DNA of 64,000 nucleotides from Patagioenas fasciata. Taxonomy: Eukaryota > Chordata > Aves > Columbiformes > Columbidae. The stretch lies in the NCBI RefSeq assembly GCF_037038585.1, contig NC_092525.1, forward strand, positions 24,014,867 to 24,078,866, read 5' to 3'. This document shows, piece by piece, positions 13,182 through 26,000 of the stretch (the first letter of the stretch is position 1; each line of letters opens with the position of its first letter). A model generated the notes under the pieces. That model was not told the DNA's origin. It searched no databases and worked only from the letters and a program-made list of their open reading frames with translations. A program made the translations under genes and the position numbers.

Positions 13182-16100
13182 GTAACAAATCAAACTAATT
13201 TCAAAGTGTGCAGTTTTCTTGACTCTAACAAATAGCTGACCACTTCCAAAGGTTCCTTCCCACAGAAATAAATGCTGCAAACCAACTGTTCAACAGCATT
13301 TGAGAAGAAGGGAAAACGCCTTTGGTTAAATAAGGGCTGTTTCCTTAGTTCTCCTTCATCCCTCTGTTTTCTTGAGTAAGACTGGCCCAGCTAAGCTGAG
13401 GAATTGCAGGGCAGAGTGGCAGAATTTCATACAGTTAACACAAATTAAAATGTCTGATCTTCACTTCTTAAATGTTTTATAAGCATAGCAATCATACATT
13501 TTGTTAAAATTAAATGGTTTTTCAGAAGAGGGCCTCTAAGCTTTATTACAGACTTGAGAACAACTACACTTGCAGGCAGCCAATATTGAAAACAACTTCA
13601 TTTTTCTCAGCCAAATAATATGTTGAAACTGCCAATTTCCCCTTGAACTGTGTTGAATGATCATGAGAAAATCAATAAGCCTTTCTCTATGCATCTTACG
13701 ACTTCTCAAGTGAGCATAAATGGTGCCATCCATCTCACTTCTCTCTACAACTTTTGCCCACTCACAGTTGCTGAAAATAATTCTTTAGAGCACCACATCA
13801 GCTGTATGAGTTTACAAAATTTTGAGAATCAGTGAGCTGACTGTTAATTGCCCATATACCTTGTTCTACACTAAAAGCAAGGCACAGGAGTGTAGAATTA
13901 CCTCACCTGTCTTGAAGAGTACTTCCAATGCAGAGCCATTCCGATTGCCATTACTACATAATGGGGTTTGCTTTGCATGCCTACCTTTTTCTGGTTATTT
14001 GAAAAGTATCAACACTAGCGTAAGCCTGGCTTCAAACAGGCAAAATACACTGAAATGCTGTAATGCTTCCAGTTATATCCACCCAAACATATGTCTCTGA
14101 CAGGTTCAACAATGTGGGGAACATTGTGAGTGTTTGTGTGTGTGTTTCCTGAAGTTCTAAATAAATACTTGCAAAAAACCCTGACCAGCACATTGGTTTA
14201 AATTGTTCAACAGGCTGGATGTCAATTTTACCTTTTTCTTTTGTTTTGCTGATGATGGTGGTTGTTCCTAGATCTCTAGGATATATGGAAATGAGATATG
14301 TTTGGGGGATACAGAACTTTTCTCTTTCCACTTAACCTGTGTTTTGTATTGATCTGATGGACAGGGTGATTCTTGCATAGCTTCTGCCATGTCTTCATGA
14401 CAGAGCATGGCAAAACTACAGCATCTGGAGTGACTGCAGTCGTGTTACTTTAAAATTCTGTCATTTAGTGAATTTCAAACAGAACACCCAAACCAAAACA
14501 GTCAAAACCCCCAAACTGAAACAAACGAAAACAAAAACCCAAACCAGAAGTGCAAACCAAAATAAACAAAACTCAAAACAAATAAAGGCCCAAACAAAAA
14601 CCTAAATCCAAAGAACCCAAGTCAAACCACCACCCCACCCCGCCCGCACCCCCAAACCAGCAAACAAAAAACCCCACCAAAACAAACCCAAACCAGCTTT
14701 GTCTCATTTCCATGCACTTAGTTAGGCTGTTGGTGCCCAGATGATGTCTGAGGTGTCATGAGCTGGGCCTTTGGTCAAGGTGAGTTGCTGGTCCCAGCGC
14801 TGCTTTGTCCCAGTGAGCAATGCTGATGCTTCATGGGAAAGGAGGTTTTGTAGGGTACCTGTGCCATTCTTAGCTATCTTAGGAAGTTTTTTCTCTTGAT
14901 GTGAATTAAGGTAGAGTTTTAACCTACCTGCAGAGAAGGTGGGGGGAGAGAATATTCTCATCCTCTTTATAGCAATATTTCATACAAGCAAACGCTACCA
15001 GCATTTCGCTGCATTCCCAGTCCCTGTTTCTAGGCTAAACAAAATTGGTTCTCTTAATGTCTCCTTGTAGACCATTCCTTCAAACTTCTAATGGTTGTTG
15101 CTGCTCTCATATGGGATTTTCCTTCTCATTTGTCTTTGTTTAACTTCAGGTGCCTCACCCATATATCAGTGTTACACTATCACAGAGACTTGTGTTTGTA
15201 CTTTCTGAAATGATAGTTGACTTTAATAGTATGACATTGGTGACTTCTGGTTCTCTGACATGTCTTCCTGCAGTGTTGCTGCTGTGCCAGCAATTATGCA
15301 TTTGGTTTTTCCTTGCCCATGTGTAGGCTGTGCTGTTCAACTGCTGTCACTTCTCCAGTTTCTAAAGATAGTTTTGAATGCAAGTTACATCCTTATGAGA
15401 GATTATGACCTTGCCTGTAATTAATCCTGTTATTAACTATTGTCTTCTTGATAACAATATGGCAATAAATACTTAATGCTCTGAGTGAGGAGGCCTAGGT
15501 CCTTTAGTTATGCTCTGCTGCCCTGGCTTGAAAACTGTGTGTTTTTACATAATCTGTGCGCCCCAGTACATAGGTACATGCATGTCAAGGGTTCTGAAAT
15601 TGTTTGGTGTTTTTTTGAGTATTTCAAATAATGGTTACTATCTCAGAAGGCAGGTGCAGAATTAGTTGTAAAACCAGTGAGGTGGTTGCAGTCAAGCAGA
15701 GCTGACAGAGCTTCTGACCAGTCTGGAGCAGGGATCTCTTGGGCTTCCTGGGAGTTTTACCTGGGCACAAGTGGTCCCTTGGGTGTTACAGCTTACTGTG
15801 CCACATAGCAGATGGGGCTCTCCTGAACCATGTAAGCATGTTCTTCATCCTGGTCATCACTTGGTTACAAAAAGCTAGCCAGCCTCAGAGTTTGAGGGGA
15901 AGGGGCATATCTAGAGCTTCTGCAGGACTGGTGATCGCTGTCCCATGAGTGTTACTTTATGCTTTAGAGCAGTTGAAAGTAGTTCACAGTATATAATGCT
16001 TTCTAAAATAAGCTAGGTTAGCAACGTAAGTTTTCTGTTAACCTAGAAATATGTTATTGTGAACTGAGGAGGTTATCTCTTAAAATAACTCTGAAATTGT

Positions 16101-16219
16101 GGAGCAACTGTGTACTGAAGTGGCAGCAGTGAATTCCTAGTTACAAATTACCAGGTAGATGTGTGTGTGAAAAACCACTTAGGTACTGCTGAAAAGTAAC
16201 TTTTATTGTTTTCCTTTAG
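13182..16219 (+). other. TEDC1: TEDC1 intron, about 3.0 kb
   Basis: It runs from GTAACA at 13182 to a TTTTCCTTTAG acceptor ending at 16219. It holds an A/C-rich low-complexity tract (14476-14696) and otherwise no recognisable repeat or exon. The open frames inside are short and match nothing I recognise. Confidence 0.8.
14476..14696. repeat. A/C-rich low-complexity tract
   Basis: About 220 bases made almost wholly of A and C in irregular AAACC/CAAAA/CCAAAC units, with a C-rich core (CACCACCCCACCCCGCCCGC, 14629-14648). T and G are rare. There is no fixed period, so it is not a tandem microsatellite. A second, purer tract of the same kind lies at 53551-53701. Confidence 0.85.
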
Positions 16220-16432
16220 GAAACTGTGTTAGATATTATGGCTGAAGAGGGAAATCCATGCGAGTCCCAGGATGCTCATGTGGAGAGAAGTGGGCTGCCA
16301 GAGGTGACCTCGTGCTGCCCCTGGGCTGACAATCTGACCGAGCACATTGACAGATTATCCAGAGATCTCATGACTCTCCGTGACCAACTGCAGAAGCTTG
16401 TGATGCACCGAAAGGCTGCGTGGTGTGAGAAG
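16220..16432 (+). CDS. TEDC1: TEDC1 internal exon
   Basis: A 213-nt, 71-codon exon in phase 0, between a TTTTCCTTTAG acceptor and a GTAAGG donor. It begins ETVLDIMAEEGN, completing the WQWM-ETVLD join with the previous exon. A polar, probably disordered linker follows (residues 9-34). A coiled-coil helix then runs from about residue 36 to 71 (LTEHIDRLSRDLMTLRDQLQ, ending HRKAAWCEK). Human TEDC1 has a matching helix ending in a basic RRRAAWEAK stretch. The helix probably mediates assembly with TEDC2 and the centriolar tubulins, which is an inference from the family. An in-frame ATG at 16238 has a good start context (A at -3, G at +4). It could begin a short C-terminal product of 184 residues, but the conserved residues upstream argue that it is internal to the main protein. 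Confidence 0.92.
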
Positions 16433-17159
16433 GTAAGGCTTTGGGTGGCATTCTTGATCATTAGCGACTTTTGAGATCCTATGTTTTTAGCTGTCTTGCT
16501 ACCTTCCATCCTAGGGTGGCTTCCCTGTTGCTGCTCTGTGTCACCCTTGCTGCAATCTCGATGTCAGATCTACAGTTACTTGTCTGTTTATGCCCACAGC
16601 ATGCCAGGTGCTCTTTCAAACACAAAGAAGGCTTCTGTCCCAGAGAGGCAGCATGCTGAAACAAAATAAGTGTTGTTTTAGAAGGGAAGGCATCAAAGGA
16701 TAGGAGTTGCAGGGGACAGAAGAGCAGAAAATCATGGCAGCCCCTGGAGGGGACAGAGACAGCAAGTTGAAAGCATCAGTAATGGTTTGTTCTGGTTTTA
16801 GTAAGAAAAATAAAGATGGGTATTTGCAGGGAAAGGAGGGTGGGAGAGACTAGAGCTTGTCATCTTTCACTGAGTTAGTAGTCTTTGAAATGTCTGATAG
16901 GGGAAGGAATATGGAAGGTTTGAAACCTGTGAAGTGAGAGAAGGGACTAAGTACAAGACTGGGTGGAAGAACAGACTGGCTGTGGGAGGCTGGGTGCGGA
17001 GGAAAGCAGGTGGAATGAAGGGAAGCGTACATGGCATTCCTGACATAAGGATGGGGAGACACTAGGAAGCACCCGGAGGGGGTGGTGGGACCTAAATAAA
17101 GGAGCTGTTAATGTAGGTGTAGAAGGTGAATCTGAATATTAACATGCTGGCACAAGGAA

Positions 17160-17880
17160 TAGATATGATAAAGATGCAGGTGTAAAAACTAGTCATTTTG
17201 TTCAGGCATTGAGGAAGGAAGGATACAGAGAATCTGTGGAACCTGTGGTTAGAAAAAACGTGAAAGAAATAGTTGGGGCAGATAGAGCAGTAACAAAAAT
17301 GCTATGTCGCTATTTTGTGTCTGTTAATACAGGAGAAGGGTTTTTCTGCCTTTTTTCTTTTTTTTTTTTTCTGTTGAAATGTTGGTAGACAGGATTATAG
17401 ATCAGCTGACAAAATGAAAAGTGTCAGGTTGTCGGATCAAGAGGTATTTGCCCAAGAGTTCAAAAGGGTCTGGCATGGAAAAAGTCTGTGGAGGGCTAAT
17501 CGCTCTCTGCTACTGTAAGGATAAGGAACTAATTAGGATCGGTTGGATAGGGACAAGCACCAGGAGCTGCTGCTTCCCACAGAGAGCAGAACTTCTTCCC
17601 ACAGGGCACTGTGGATATAAGCAGTGTATATGGATTCGAAATCTGTTGGACACATTCTTGGAAGATGTAATCCATCAAAGACTATCAAATATACAGACAT
17701 GAATTACAAACTTAGGAAGTTGCAGGAGTACAAATCATTGCAGGCTGGAGGAATAGTCTGAGGAAGTGTCTCCATGTATTTGCCTTTTCTTATGGTCTTC
17801 TCTAGGCATTTGCTGTCGATCACTGCCAATGATGGGGTGCTGGACTAGGCAGGTCTGTACTGTCATCAGATTTCATTGCT
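17160..17880 (+). mobile_element. Old CR1-like LINE fragment, plus strand
   Basis: The 3' part (about 17790-17870) runs GGCATTTGCTGTCGATCACT, then a GATGGGGTGCTGGACTAGGCAG block and a TCTGTACTGTCATCAGAT block. This resembles the 3' UTR of the older CR1 lineage shared with turtles and crocodilians ('ggcatttgctgttggccactgtc...gggctagatgg...ctga'). Upstream, CAGGATTATAGATCAGCTGAC and CAGAACTTCTTCCCACAGGG would fit the more 5' region. The copy is heavily decayed with many indels, so the boundaries are rough and the lower part is less certain. Confidence 0.5.
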
Positions 17881-18779
17881 TTTATGGCAAAATGGACATG
17901 ACACTGGCAGAACAACTCTGACCTTGAATTCTAAAAATAAAATTTCTAATGCATGCTTTCCAAAGCAAGATATGCTTTGATTCATCTATAACAATATATA
18001 TGCTCTATAAATATTATATAATAATCACACTGGATTTTTTTATGCTTGAATTTGTAAATGAAGTCTAAAAAGACTGAATGATGCGTTCTTCATTGTACTT
18101 TGAAATAGATGCACTAATTGGATTTGAATTATGGCCGATCAAGTTCCAGTGTTTCTGTGATACAGTGAATGCTGTATGAGTTTATGACTGTGGATAACAA
18201 ACAGAGTGCATCTTAAGAGTGTTGTTAAAAGGGTGGTTTATCGCAAGTGGTTCCTCTTCTACATGCCCTGAAACAGAATTATTTTGTAATGTTACACAAC
18301 AGCATTTTTTGGAATGCTGGGGGTCAGGGACCCTCCATCAATCCTCTTTATATCAACCCTTCCTTTGTTCTCTGCTTATGTGATGCTTTCTGCTTGTAGC
18401 CTGTCTCTCTCCTCCACTGCCAGGCTGCTTGCTGAATTCAGACTCCACTATCAGTTGCTTGGTTCTGCCCCTTTCAGTTTTTTCGCTGGAGAAATAAGCT
18501 TATCAAATCTTCCCTTCTATATTATTTTTTTAGTCTAACAAAAAAGAAGATAACAGTGGTAGCTAAAGTGGTCATTATCTCTAACTTTGTATCTTGCAAT
18601 ACTGAGACATCTGGAAATTATCTTGGCTCTCACAAGCGTGCCCAGCTGAGGGACAGTACGGTTTATCGTAGCTCTTGTGCCCTCTACCTTGTACTTCATG
18701 AAAAACATGGTAATCCACAGAGTAATTATGTCTGTTGTTAGCAGTAGGCCTGATGTCTGTGCCAGGCAACTGAGCAGAA

Positions 18780-20030
18780 GCTGTTCTGAAGAACAGAATC
18801 GAAGGCACGTGGTTAAACATGATACACTGGGGAAGAGACAGCTGAGATTTCGCAGGGAGGAATCGTGAATGTAAAATCTGTGGGAACTCTTTGAAGGGGA
18901 CCAGCGAGCATGTGGACAGGGGAGGTTGGATTGGTGTCTCTTAATTGCATTTAGAAATGGCATTTGATACAGTCCCTGGAAAGATTCTCAGCACAAGTAG
19001 CCTGCCCACGTGGCTGCCTTTCCCTGTTGAGCACACAGTGGAGCGGGACACGGTGCGGAGGCGGCTGGGATGGATGGGTTTGCGGAGGTGATCACCCACG
19101 GAGTCGCGGGGCCCGTGCTCCTCCACCAGCATGGACCGCTCTGGGAAGGGGCGGGGATAGCCCAGGTCGAGCTGAGGCAACATCACGGGAAGTGATAAAA
19201 CGTTAGCTAAAACTGGGTGGAGATAGATCTAACAAAATGCATCTGAAGGGGAGGATCATAATTTTACGTGTGTTTTTTCCATCATGTGAATGAGCTCTTA
19301 GGGTTATAACAATAGTTCTGTGTCAGTGGTCAAAAATAACAAACTGAGTCTTCAGAATTGTTAGGAAAAGCAGAAGAAAGCAAAAGCTAAAATATTCCTG
19401 GAATGCTGTGTCCAGTTCTGGTCTCACTCCTAATTAAAAAAACCTCGATGTTGATTGAGCTGGACAGCATAGGGAGGAGAAGTGATGATGACTTAAGTTG
19501 TGAAAATGTTTCACTGCAAGGGAAATTTGCCTAGGTTAGGGCTGTTGACAACTGTTGGAAACAGTGCTGGGTTAGATGGAGCTTTGATATAATGAGGTAC
19601 AGTTGCTCTTTCTTTACATCCAGTTTTAAGCATCACATTTCAGGAGGGAAATTGGGGAGAGCCAGAAGAGGAAAAGTAAAATCATTGTAAGTTTGGAATG
19701 CAAGGTCTTTATGTTAAAAACAGAAAGAATAAGGCGAGGTACATGAGTCTTCGAACGCAAAGAAGTTTTCTGTGGAGGAAAGATTTTTATTTTTTTCCCT
19801 GTGTATGCAGTGAATGGGACAAGAATGGGTGTAAGTCATTATCAGAGTTTCTAATTAGATACCAAGGAAAAAAAATTCCTAATGCCCAGGGCAGAGAAAC
19901 AGTGGAGCTGGTTGCCTGGTGAGCTGTGAAGTCTCCATCCTTGGACCCCACACAATCCAGGTAACACCAATGTCAGCCAGAGTTGGCTGCAGAGGAGCTG
20001 GACCTGCTCTAAGGTTGTGGATTGGGCTTC
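18780..20030 (+). mobile_element. Old, fragmented CR1-like LINE, plus strand
   Basis: Ordered CR1-like blocks can be seen. They are TGGGAACTCTTTGAAGGGGA and GCGAGCATGTGGACAGGGGA (about 18880-18925), and ATGGCATTTGATACAGTCCC (18957-18976, a decayed form of the reverse transcriptase AFDTV region). Then come GCTGTGTCCAGTTCTGGTCT (19405-19424) and AGAAACAGTGGAGCTGGTTG (19895-19914) with CTCCATCCTTGGA (19932-19944). Last is GAGCTGGACCTGCTCTAAGG with GATTGGGC (about 19997-20027). Spacing is irregular, with deletions and a GC-rich insert near 19.02-19.2 kb. It could be one old copy or two adjacent ones. Confidence 0.6.
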
Positions 20031-23000
20031 AAAACCGGTTTAAGTCTGTTTCACTTATATGTGAAAATCTGTGATTGTTTATTTATCTAAAATGATGTTA
20101 AGGTATTTCTGGTGTGTTAAAGTCATTGCATGTCATGATGTCTGGTTTGTACCACTAAACACAACTGCTTATTATTCAGGATGTGATCTCAGGGGCAACG
20201 TGTCTAGTGTTTGCAAGTTTGATCATTTGTGCACTGTGATCCTGGTAGTTAAAATTTATTGATCTTAAATCTTTCAAAATTAAATCACTGATTTTCCTTA
20301 TTTTCTTTTGTTTGTTTGTGCCTGCCCCCAGCTTTTTCTTTGGTTATGTGCTTGGAATGACCCTGAAACCATTTCCCCTTTCAGGGACATTCACTAGAAG
20401 GCATCTGAATGTCGCTGTGGGATTTGGGTGATTTGTGAAACCCTGATTAATATGACATTTTAACTGATATCCATCTCTAGGCAGCACTGCGTTCAGTATC
20501 TTGGAGCAGAAGATGCATATGGCAGAGGTGTGACCTGAATACAGGGCTTTCTTACTGTTAGCTTTGTTCTTTTCCATGCAGTGTTGGGCAAATAATAGTC
20601 ACTTTTGGTGACATTTTGAGGATTTGTAAATGATGAAAAAGTTGAGTGAAATGGTTAAGCTTTAAAAATGTTTCTCCTCTTGGAAATAAACTTAACTGTA
20701 AAACCTGAAAACTGCTAATTCCAGAAGAGAACTTGTTTGCTTGCTTGCTTTTTCATTTCTGAATATTTCATGTTATCTACTCCTCTGTTTGCAGGGGGAT
20801 TTTATTTCAGCCTGTTTTAAACATTTGGCTGGAATGCAGAGCATTTTGACTCCAAACAATGATAATTTCAGTTTTAACCACATAAATGCTTACACCATAC
20901 TGAGCTTTTGTTGAAACTTGGGATATTGTCTCTTGGGATCCATGTGTTCACTAGCATTTAAAAACAAACCGGAAAGACTTTGAGCCATCGATCCGAACTC
21001 GAACATGCTCCCTCCACGTTAGAGTCCTTTTTCAGAAGAGATGGATTTGGATTCATAGTGCATTGGGGAGGGGCTGTGTGCGAGAGGGATGTTTTGTTTT
21101 CTCTCGCTGGGGAGAGGCGCGAGGCTGGTCAGTGGTGGTGGCAGCAGTGACCTTGGGACACTCCATCAAGTGGGGGTGGCATGGTTTGAAATGCAGAGAG
21201 GCTTTCACTCCATCCCAAGAGTCCTGTGATTTACTCGAAGTTTTTGCCATCGCCAGCTCATCACAGTACACTGGGGGAGACCTTGTAGGATGTAATAAAA
21301 GGAGTTGTTTTTTTTTCTCAAGGATCTTGCATCTATAGAAAACTGAACAGTTTTTGACGCACTCGGATTTAAGACTTTGCCGTTTGAAGTAGGGAAGCAG
21401 CTCCAGAGACTGATGCTGAAACACAGCCCTACATCCTTCTAGTTTTGCTTGGGATTTTTTTTTTGTTTTTTCTTACTGAGATTGAGTTGCATTTTATCTA
21501 CTCAAACAGGTGCACTTCCAAAGCTTTTCTGTAAGCCTTGTAATGCAGTGGAGGAGGGGATGAGGAGCTGTGGGTACTCTGGTAGCCCCCACCAGTGCTG
21601 GGTGGCTGCGCTGTGTATGTGATGAACCCATGTGAAAATAAAGGCAGTGTATGTATGTGAGTCAGAGAAATACAAAGTCTCATTATTTTCTCCACTTTGC
21701 GAATGCGAGGGGCAACAGAGGGGGTTGCCTGGCTCCCGGTGTGCCGCGTTCCTCCTCCACCAGCGCAGGACCAGCTTGTGTTTCTGCTACCGTAAACCCG
21801 GGACTTGGGGCAAAGGGACAGCTGGACTCTGGCTGGAGAGCTCTCTGAAGGCTTGTCCAAAGATTTTTTTTTTTGCATCTTTGCTATTTCTGCTGCTTAT
21901 TCTATTTCTCTGGGCTTTCTGCTAATATGAAGATGTTAGCGTAGCGAGCAGTTAATTATCCGGGCTGTCTGGGGCACAGGAAGGGGAGGAGCGGTAGGGA
22001 ATGGTTCAGCGCCGGCAGATTTCCTCAGTCAGCACATTCCCTTCCTCAGTCCCAGAGCGTTTCTGTGTTCCACTTAGTATTTGCAGACCTCCATCTGGAG
22101 TACCAAGCAGCTGTCAGTGGAGCTTTTCATGCAAAAAAAATTGAAGAACTAGCAAGGCCACAAGAGCAGCTTTTGGTAGCGCATGGTTGGCTGGGCCCAG
22201 ATGCCTGGGTAGGGGGAGGAAACCCTGGGAGATCAGCAGGAACATCCATCAAAGGGAGCAAAGGAGGACATGGACGGGAGGATGGCAAGGAGGGACAAGG
22301 CTAATGGCTTTTATGTGTAGTTCTTATTTGGTTAAATTTTGTATTAAAATTGCTGCTGATGGAATTGCTGTGGTATTAGCAGGTAGTTTTAGGTTATTAG
22401 AAAGCACGGATCTGCTGTAAACAATAGGAAGTAACATCTTAATGTTTGTGTTCTCTTTTTGCTCATGTGTTTTACTGTACTTGTTTATTTGTCACTCATT
22501 TATCAATACTCCTCGCAGGAGATCTGAGGCTGCCTGCTCCCTGTATGTGCCTGTGGAGGCTGCAGTGGAGATCCAGGTGACTGTTCCTGGGGCACGGTGT
22601 CTTCTCTGTTCTTGGAGGGAGGAGAGAAGCTGTCTCCATGTGCATGGTTTCTCCTCTTAACAGCACGATCTAACATTTGCATTAGACCTGAAGCCTCTTG
22701 GTAGCCTGGTTTAAGGCTGGCACGCACGTGGAAAGTTACTGCGGATAAGCAGGGCTGGGAGATTTTTGAAAGAATCTTGCTGGCTTCTGAGAACTCAGGC
22801 AAGTTGATCAGACTTGAATAGTCAATGTTAAGCTTGCAGCATACAAAGAGATGAAAACGATAAGTATTTATTCTTGGTTTGCAGATGTAACTTGCTGTGC
22901 AGATTGCTGAATGAGTGCTGAACTGTGAGGGAGACAGAGAGACTGTATGTACCAGTTGCTAAATCAGCAAACCGATTTCAGACACACACAAAAACTGTAA

Positions 23001-26000
23001 CTGAAAATAAATTACCCAGCCTGACATTTTTCATGGACCTTATATATTCCAAAAGACTCCAGCTCCTTAGGGAAGAGGGAAACATTAAAAACTTAAGTGC
23101 TGTCTCCTGTTTTTTATGCAGAACTCTGGGGTGTGAAGTAAGCATGGGTGAAAGTTCTTCTTGCTTCCCGAAAGATGCTGTTTTCCCATCCTTGACAAAA
23201 TGCAGAATGTTTGCTCAGGTGACAGGATCAGTTAAAGTATAATCAATAACCACTGTTAATATTTTACTTGCATTATTTGCCAAGATGTTGGATACCGACC
23301 AAGGCAATGAAACATGTAGTAAATGCAGCTCAAGAATTATATTCCAATAAATTTTAGATGAGCTTTATTTAACAATAAACTGTAAAAAAACTCATTCCCA
23401 TGAACGTGTTTTGTAGCCACTGTAAATGTTTTAGTGCATTTTTAAGAAATAAGTGTAGTACTTTACGTTCTCAGGGTTCAAACACACCGTAAAACATAGA
23501 TGAAGACTGGGGATGCCTGCAGGGCTCAGATGTGCAAGGTGTATCAGATCGCAGGTCCCAGCACCGCCTTTGTCTTTTGAATGTGAAAGGCTTGGGGCTG
23601 ACGGGGATTTGAGGTACCTGTGACCACCAGATTGCTGCATTTCTGGAGTCGAGGCTGAGCTGCTGCACCAACGTCATCCTCCACAAGGGTAGTGCCCTGG
23701 GGACATTGTGAATTCTGGCTGACAGGGGCTGTATTAAACACCACAGCCAGTGGCTGTATATTAGAGCAGCTCTACCCAAAACACTATCAGTGTGTTTTTA
23801 CTGAACCTTTCAGAGCGGGTTTTGGGGACAGTATCTTCCAGGAGGTTATCTGACTTGCGTTTTAGCTCCGGGCAGATGTCAGGATCATTCCTCCTCTGTC
23901 AGCAGGAGTTACAAGTGTTGTGTATTTTGTGGCGCTGCTTGGTTTTTAGGTGAGTTTACAGAGGTGCTTTGGGGAAGAAACCTGTTGCATTCTTGCATTC
24001 AGAGCTTAAGTTTAAGTTTCCTTTTTTTTCTTAAAACCTTGGCCTTGTTCTCTCACCTGTCTATCCTGAAATCAAGGGTACTTGATCATAAGAGAAAAAA
24101 GTATCTAACTCATTTCTGTGTCTTTATCCCTTGTGCTTGTAGAAGAGCTGTCATAAAAGTGAATCTGTCTTTTAATATTGTCACATGTCTTCTTCCCAGC
24201 CAGAAATGCATCTAAATAAAGCTTTGGTACACTTCTGAGCTCAGAATGTTTAACTCATCTTATCAGCTCTCTCAGAACCGTAAGAGAGCTGTTTGATTTT
24301 TCCCTTTGCAGGTTAGCTGTAGGATCCGGCCTTTGCTGCACAAGTCAGGGTGGCCGTTCATGCAGCTTCGTGTCCACCTGCAGCTGATACCCACCACCCA
24401 AACTGCCAGCTAACATGAGAAACTCCTGAATGTGGTTTATATAAACATTCCTTTCTTTGGCTGTATATACTGGGACTACATTGCTGTGTTTTGTTTCACA
24501 TCCTCTTCTCCCAAAGCAGGATAATATAATATAGAGAGGTACAAGTCACAAGCAGCACTCTGTTTCTGAAGTGGCTACTTTCATGTTGTGCAGTGACAAA
24601 GCTCTGCTTAAAACAAAGTGGGTCCCTCCAAGCCTCTCCAAGTCACTTAGATCTCAGATGATATCTTCTGTCATCAGTGTTTGTCTCTGCTGCCCAAGAT
24701 AAAAGTTTGGAAGAACAAATTGAAAAATAACTGAGTGATTTATTATATGAAGCAATTCTTGTCTGTTGCCTTCTTTTGTAATTTGTAGTTGTCAGGGTCT
24801 CTTTCAAAGCAGCGCTGCAGCCTTTTTGCAAGTGTCTAAATTACTTACAGCGGCATACTTTAGTTTTCATTTCATATATTTGCCTATTACTGCATTAGTT
24901 TGTGTGTCTTCTAATTGAATTCAAGGTTTTGAAAAGTCTAGAGATAAAACTGTAGTTAAAAAGAAGTACATTATGAAAGGCCAGGCTGTTAGAATTGAGT
25001 TTTTGTTATTACTGTAAAATGCTGAAGATTTATAATTTGGAAGGAAATAGGTGTTTATCTCTTATTCCCTGTGGTGTGCATTCAGAAGTGTGTGGCATAT
25101 GGGACTTCCACATGTCGAACCTGTGGTGGATTGTAAAGAATGTGCCAGTTTTGTGCTCCTGCCTGGACCTGTCCCACCTTCCCGAGAGCAGCAGGACTGT
25201 AGCAGGTGGTGGGCTTGCGAATCTTCTTGGGAAGTAGCTGAGGAGGTTTAGATGAGCTCCTGGCTCCAGAGCACAGTGATTCTGGCTGTCTTCTTGTGTG
25301 TCTCTGCTGATGCTTCACCTCTGCTTTTCTTGTGCCGGCATCCTCTTGACCTGAACAGAGGTGATGCAGAAATTGTTGATTTGTTTGAAGACCATTTATT
25401 ATTCTAAGATTTCTCCCTGACTGGTTCTGAGTTGCTGCAAGATCTCCTTTGGCGATCCAACCTGAGGCTGCCCTCGGAGCAGCTGCCTCCCTGTGCATCT
25501 GTGGCCAGGCTGGGTCCAGCGCAGAGGGTGACAGGAGAGGTCCCGGCTGAAGCCCCGACTTGTGGCAGCTCTGCCTGCCCGTCCTTGGGCTCACTGCGCA
25601 GCACTCGCAGGGTTCATTTGCTTTTGGGCCTAAGAGGATTAATTTCTCCTTTGCTTTGCCTGTGTGATCTGTATTTCTAGGCTCAGCAAACAGGCAGTGC
25701 TCTTATCAGTTGTTGTTTTTGTGTTTTGTATTGGTTTTTGGAGGTATATTTTGCATTTTTCTGGTAAAAATCCTGAAAAATCTTAATGTTGTTCTCTTCC
25801 TGTTTCCTTAATCCTGTATCCTTTATCTTAAGCTAAACTGACTCTTCAGACTCCTATCAATGTGGTACTTAGATGCATAAGTCTAAACACAGATCCATTT
25901 GATTACCTTAAAAAAAAAAGCAGAAAACCCTCAAACAAAGCAAAGCAAACCAACAAAAATATGGTACCCATTCAGACAAGATCAGGTCACTCCTGTGTAT

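Noticed and set aside
17626-17645. GGATTCGAAATC, resembling a tRNA B-box
   Set aside because: No matching A-box or cloverleaf arms could be found at the right spacing, and it lies in an old CR1-like fragment.
18535-18963. Minus-strand open frame of 142 codons
   Set aside because: It partly overlaps an old plus-strand CR1-like fragment, and no domain is recognisable.
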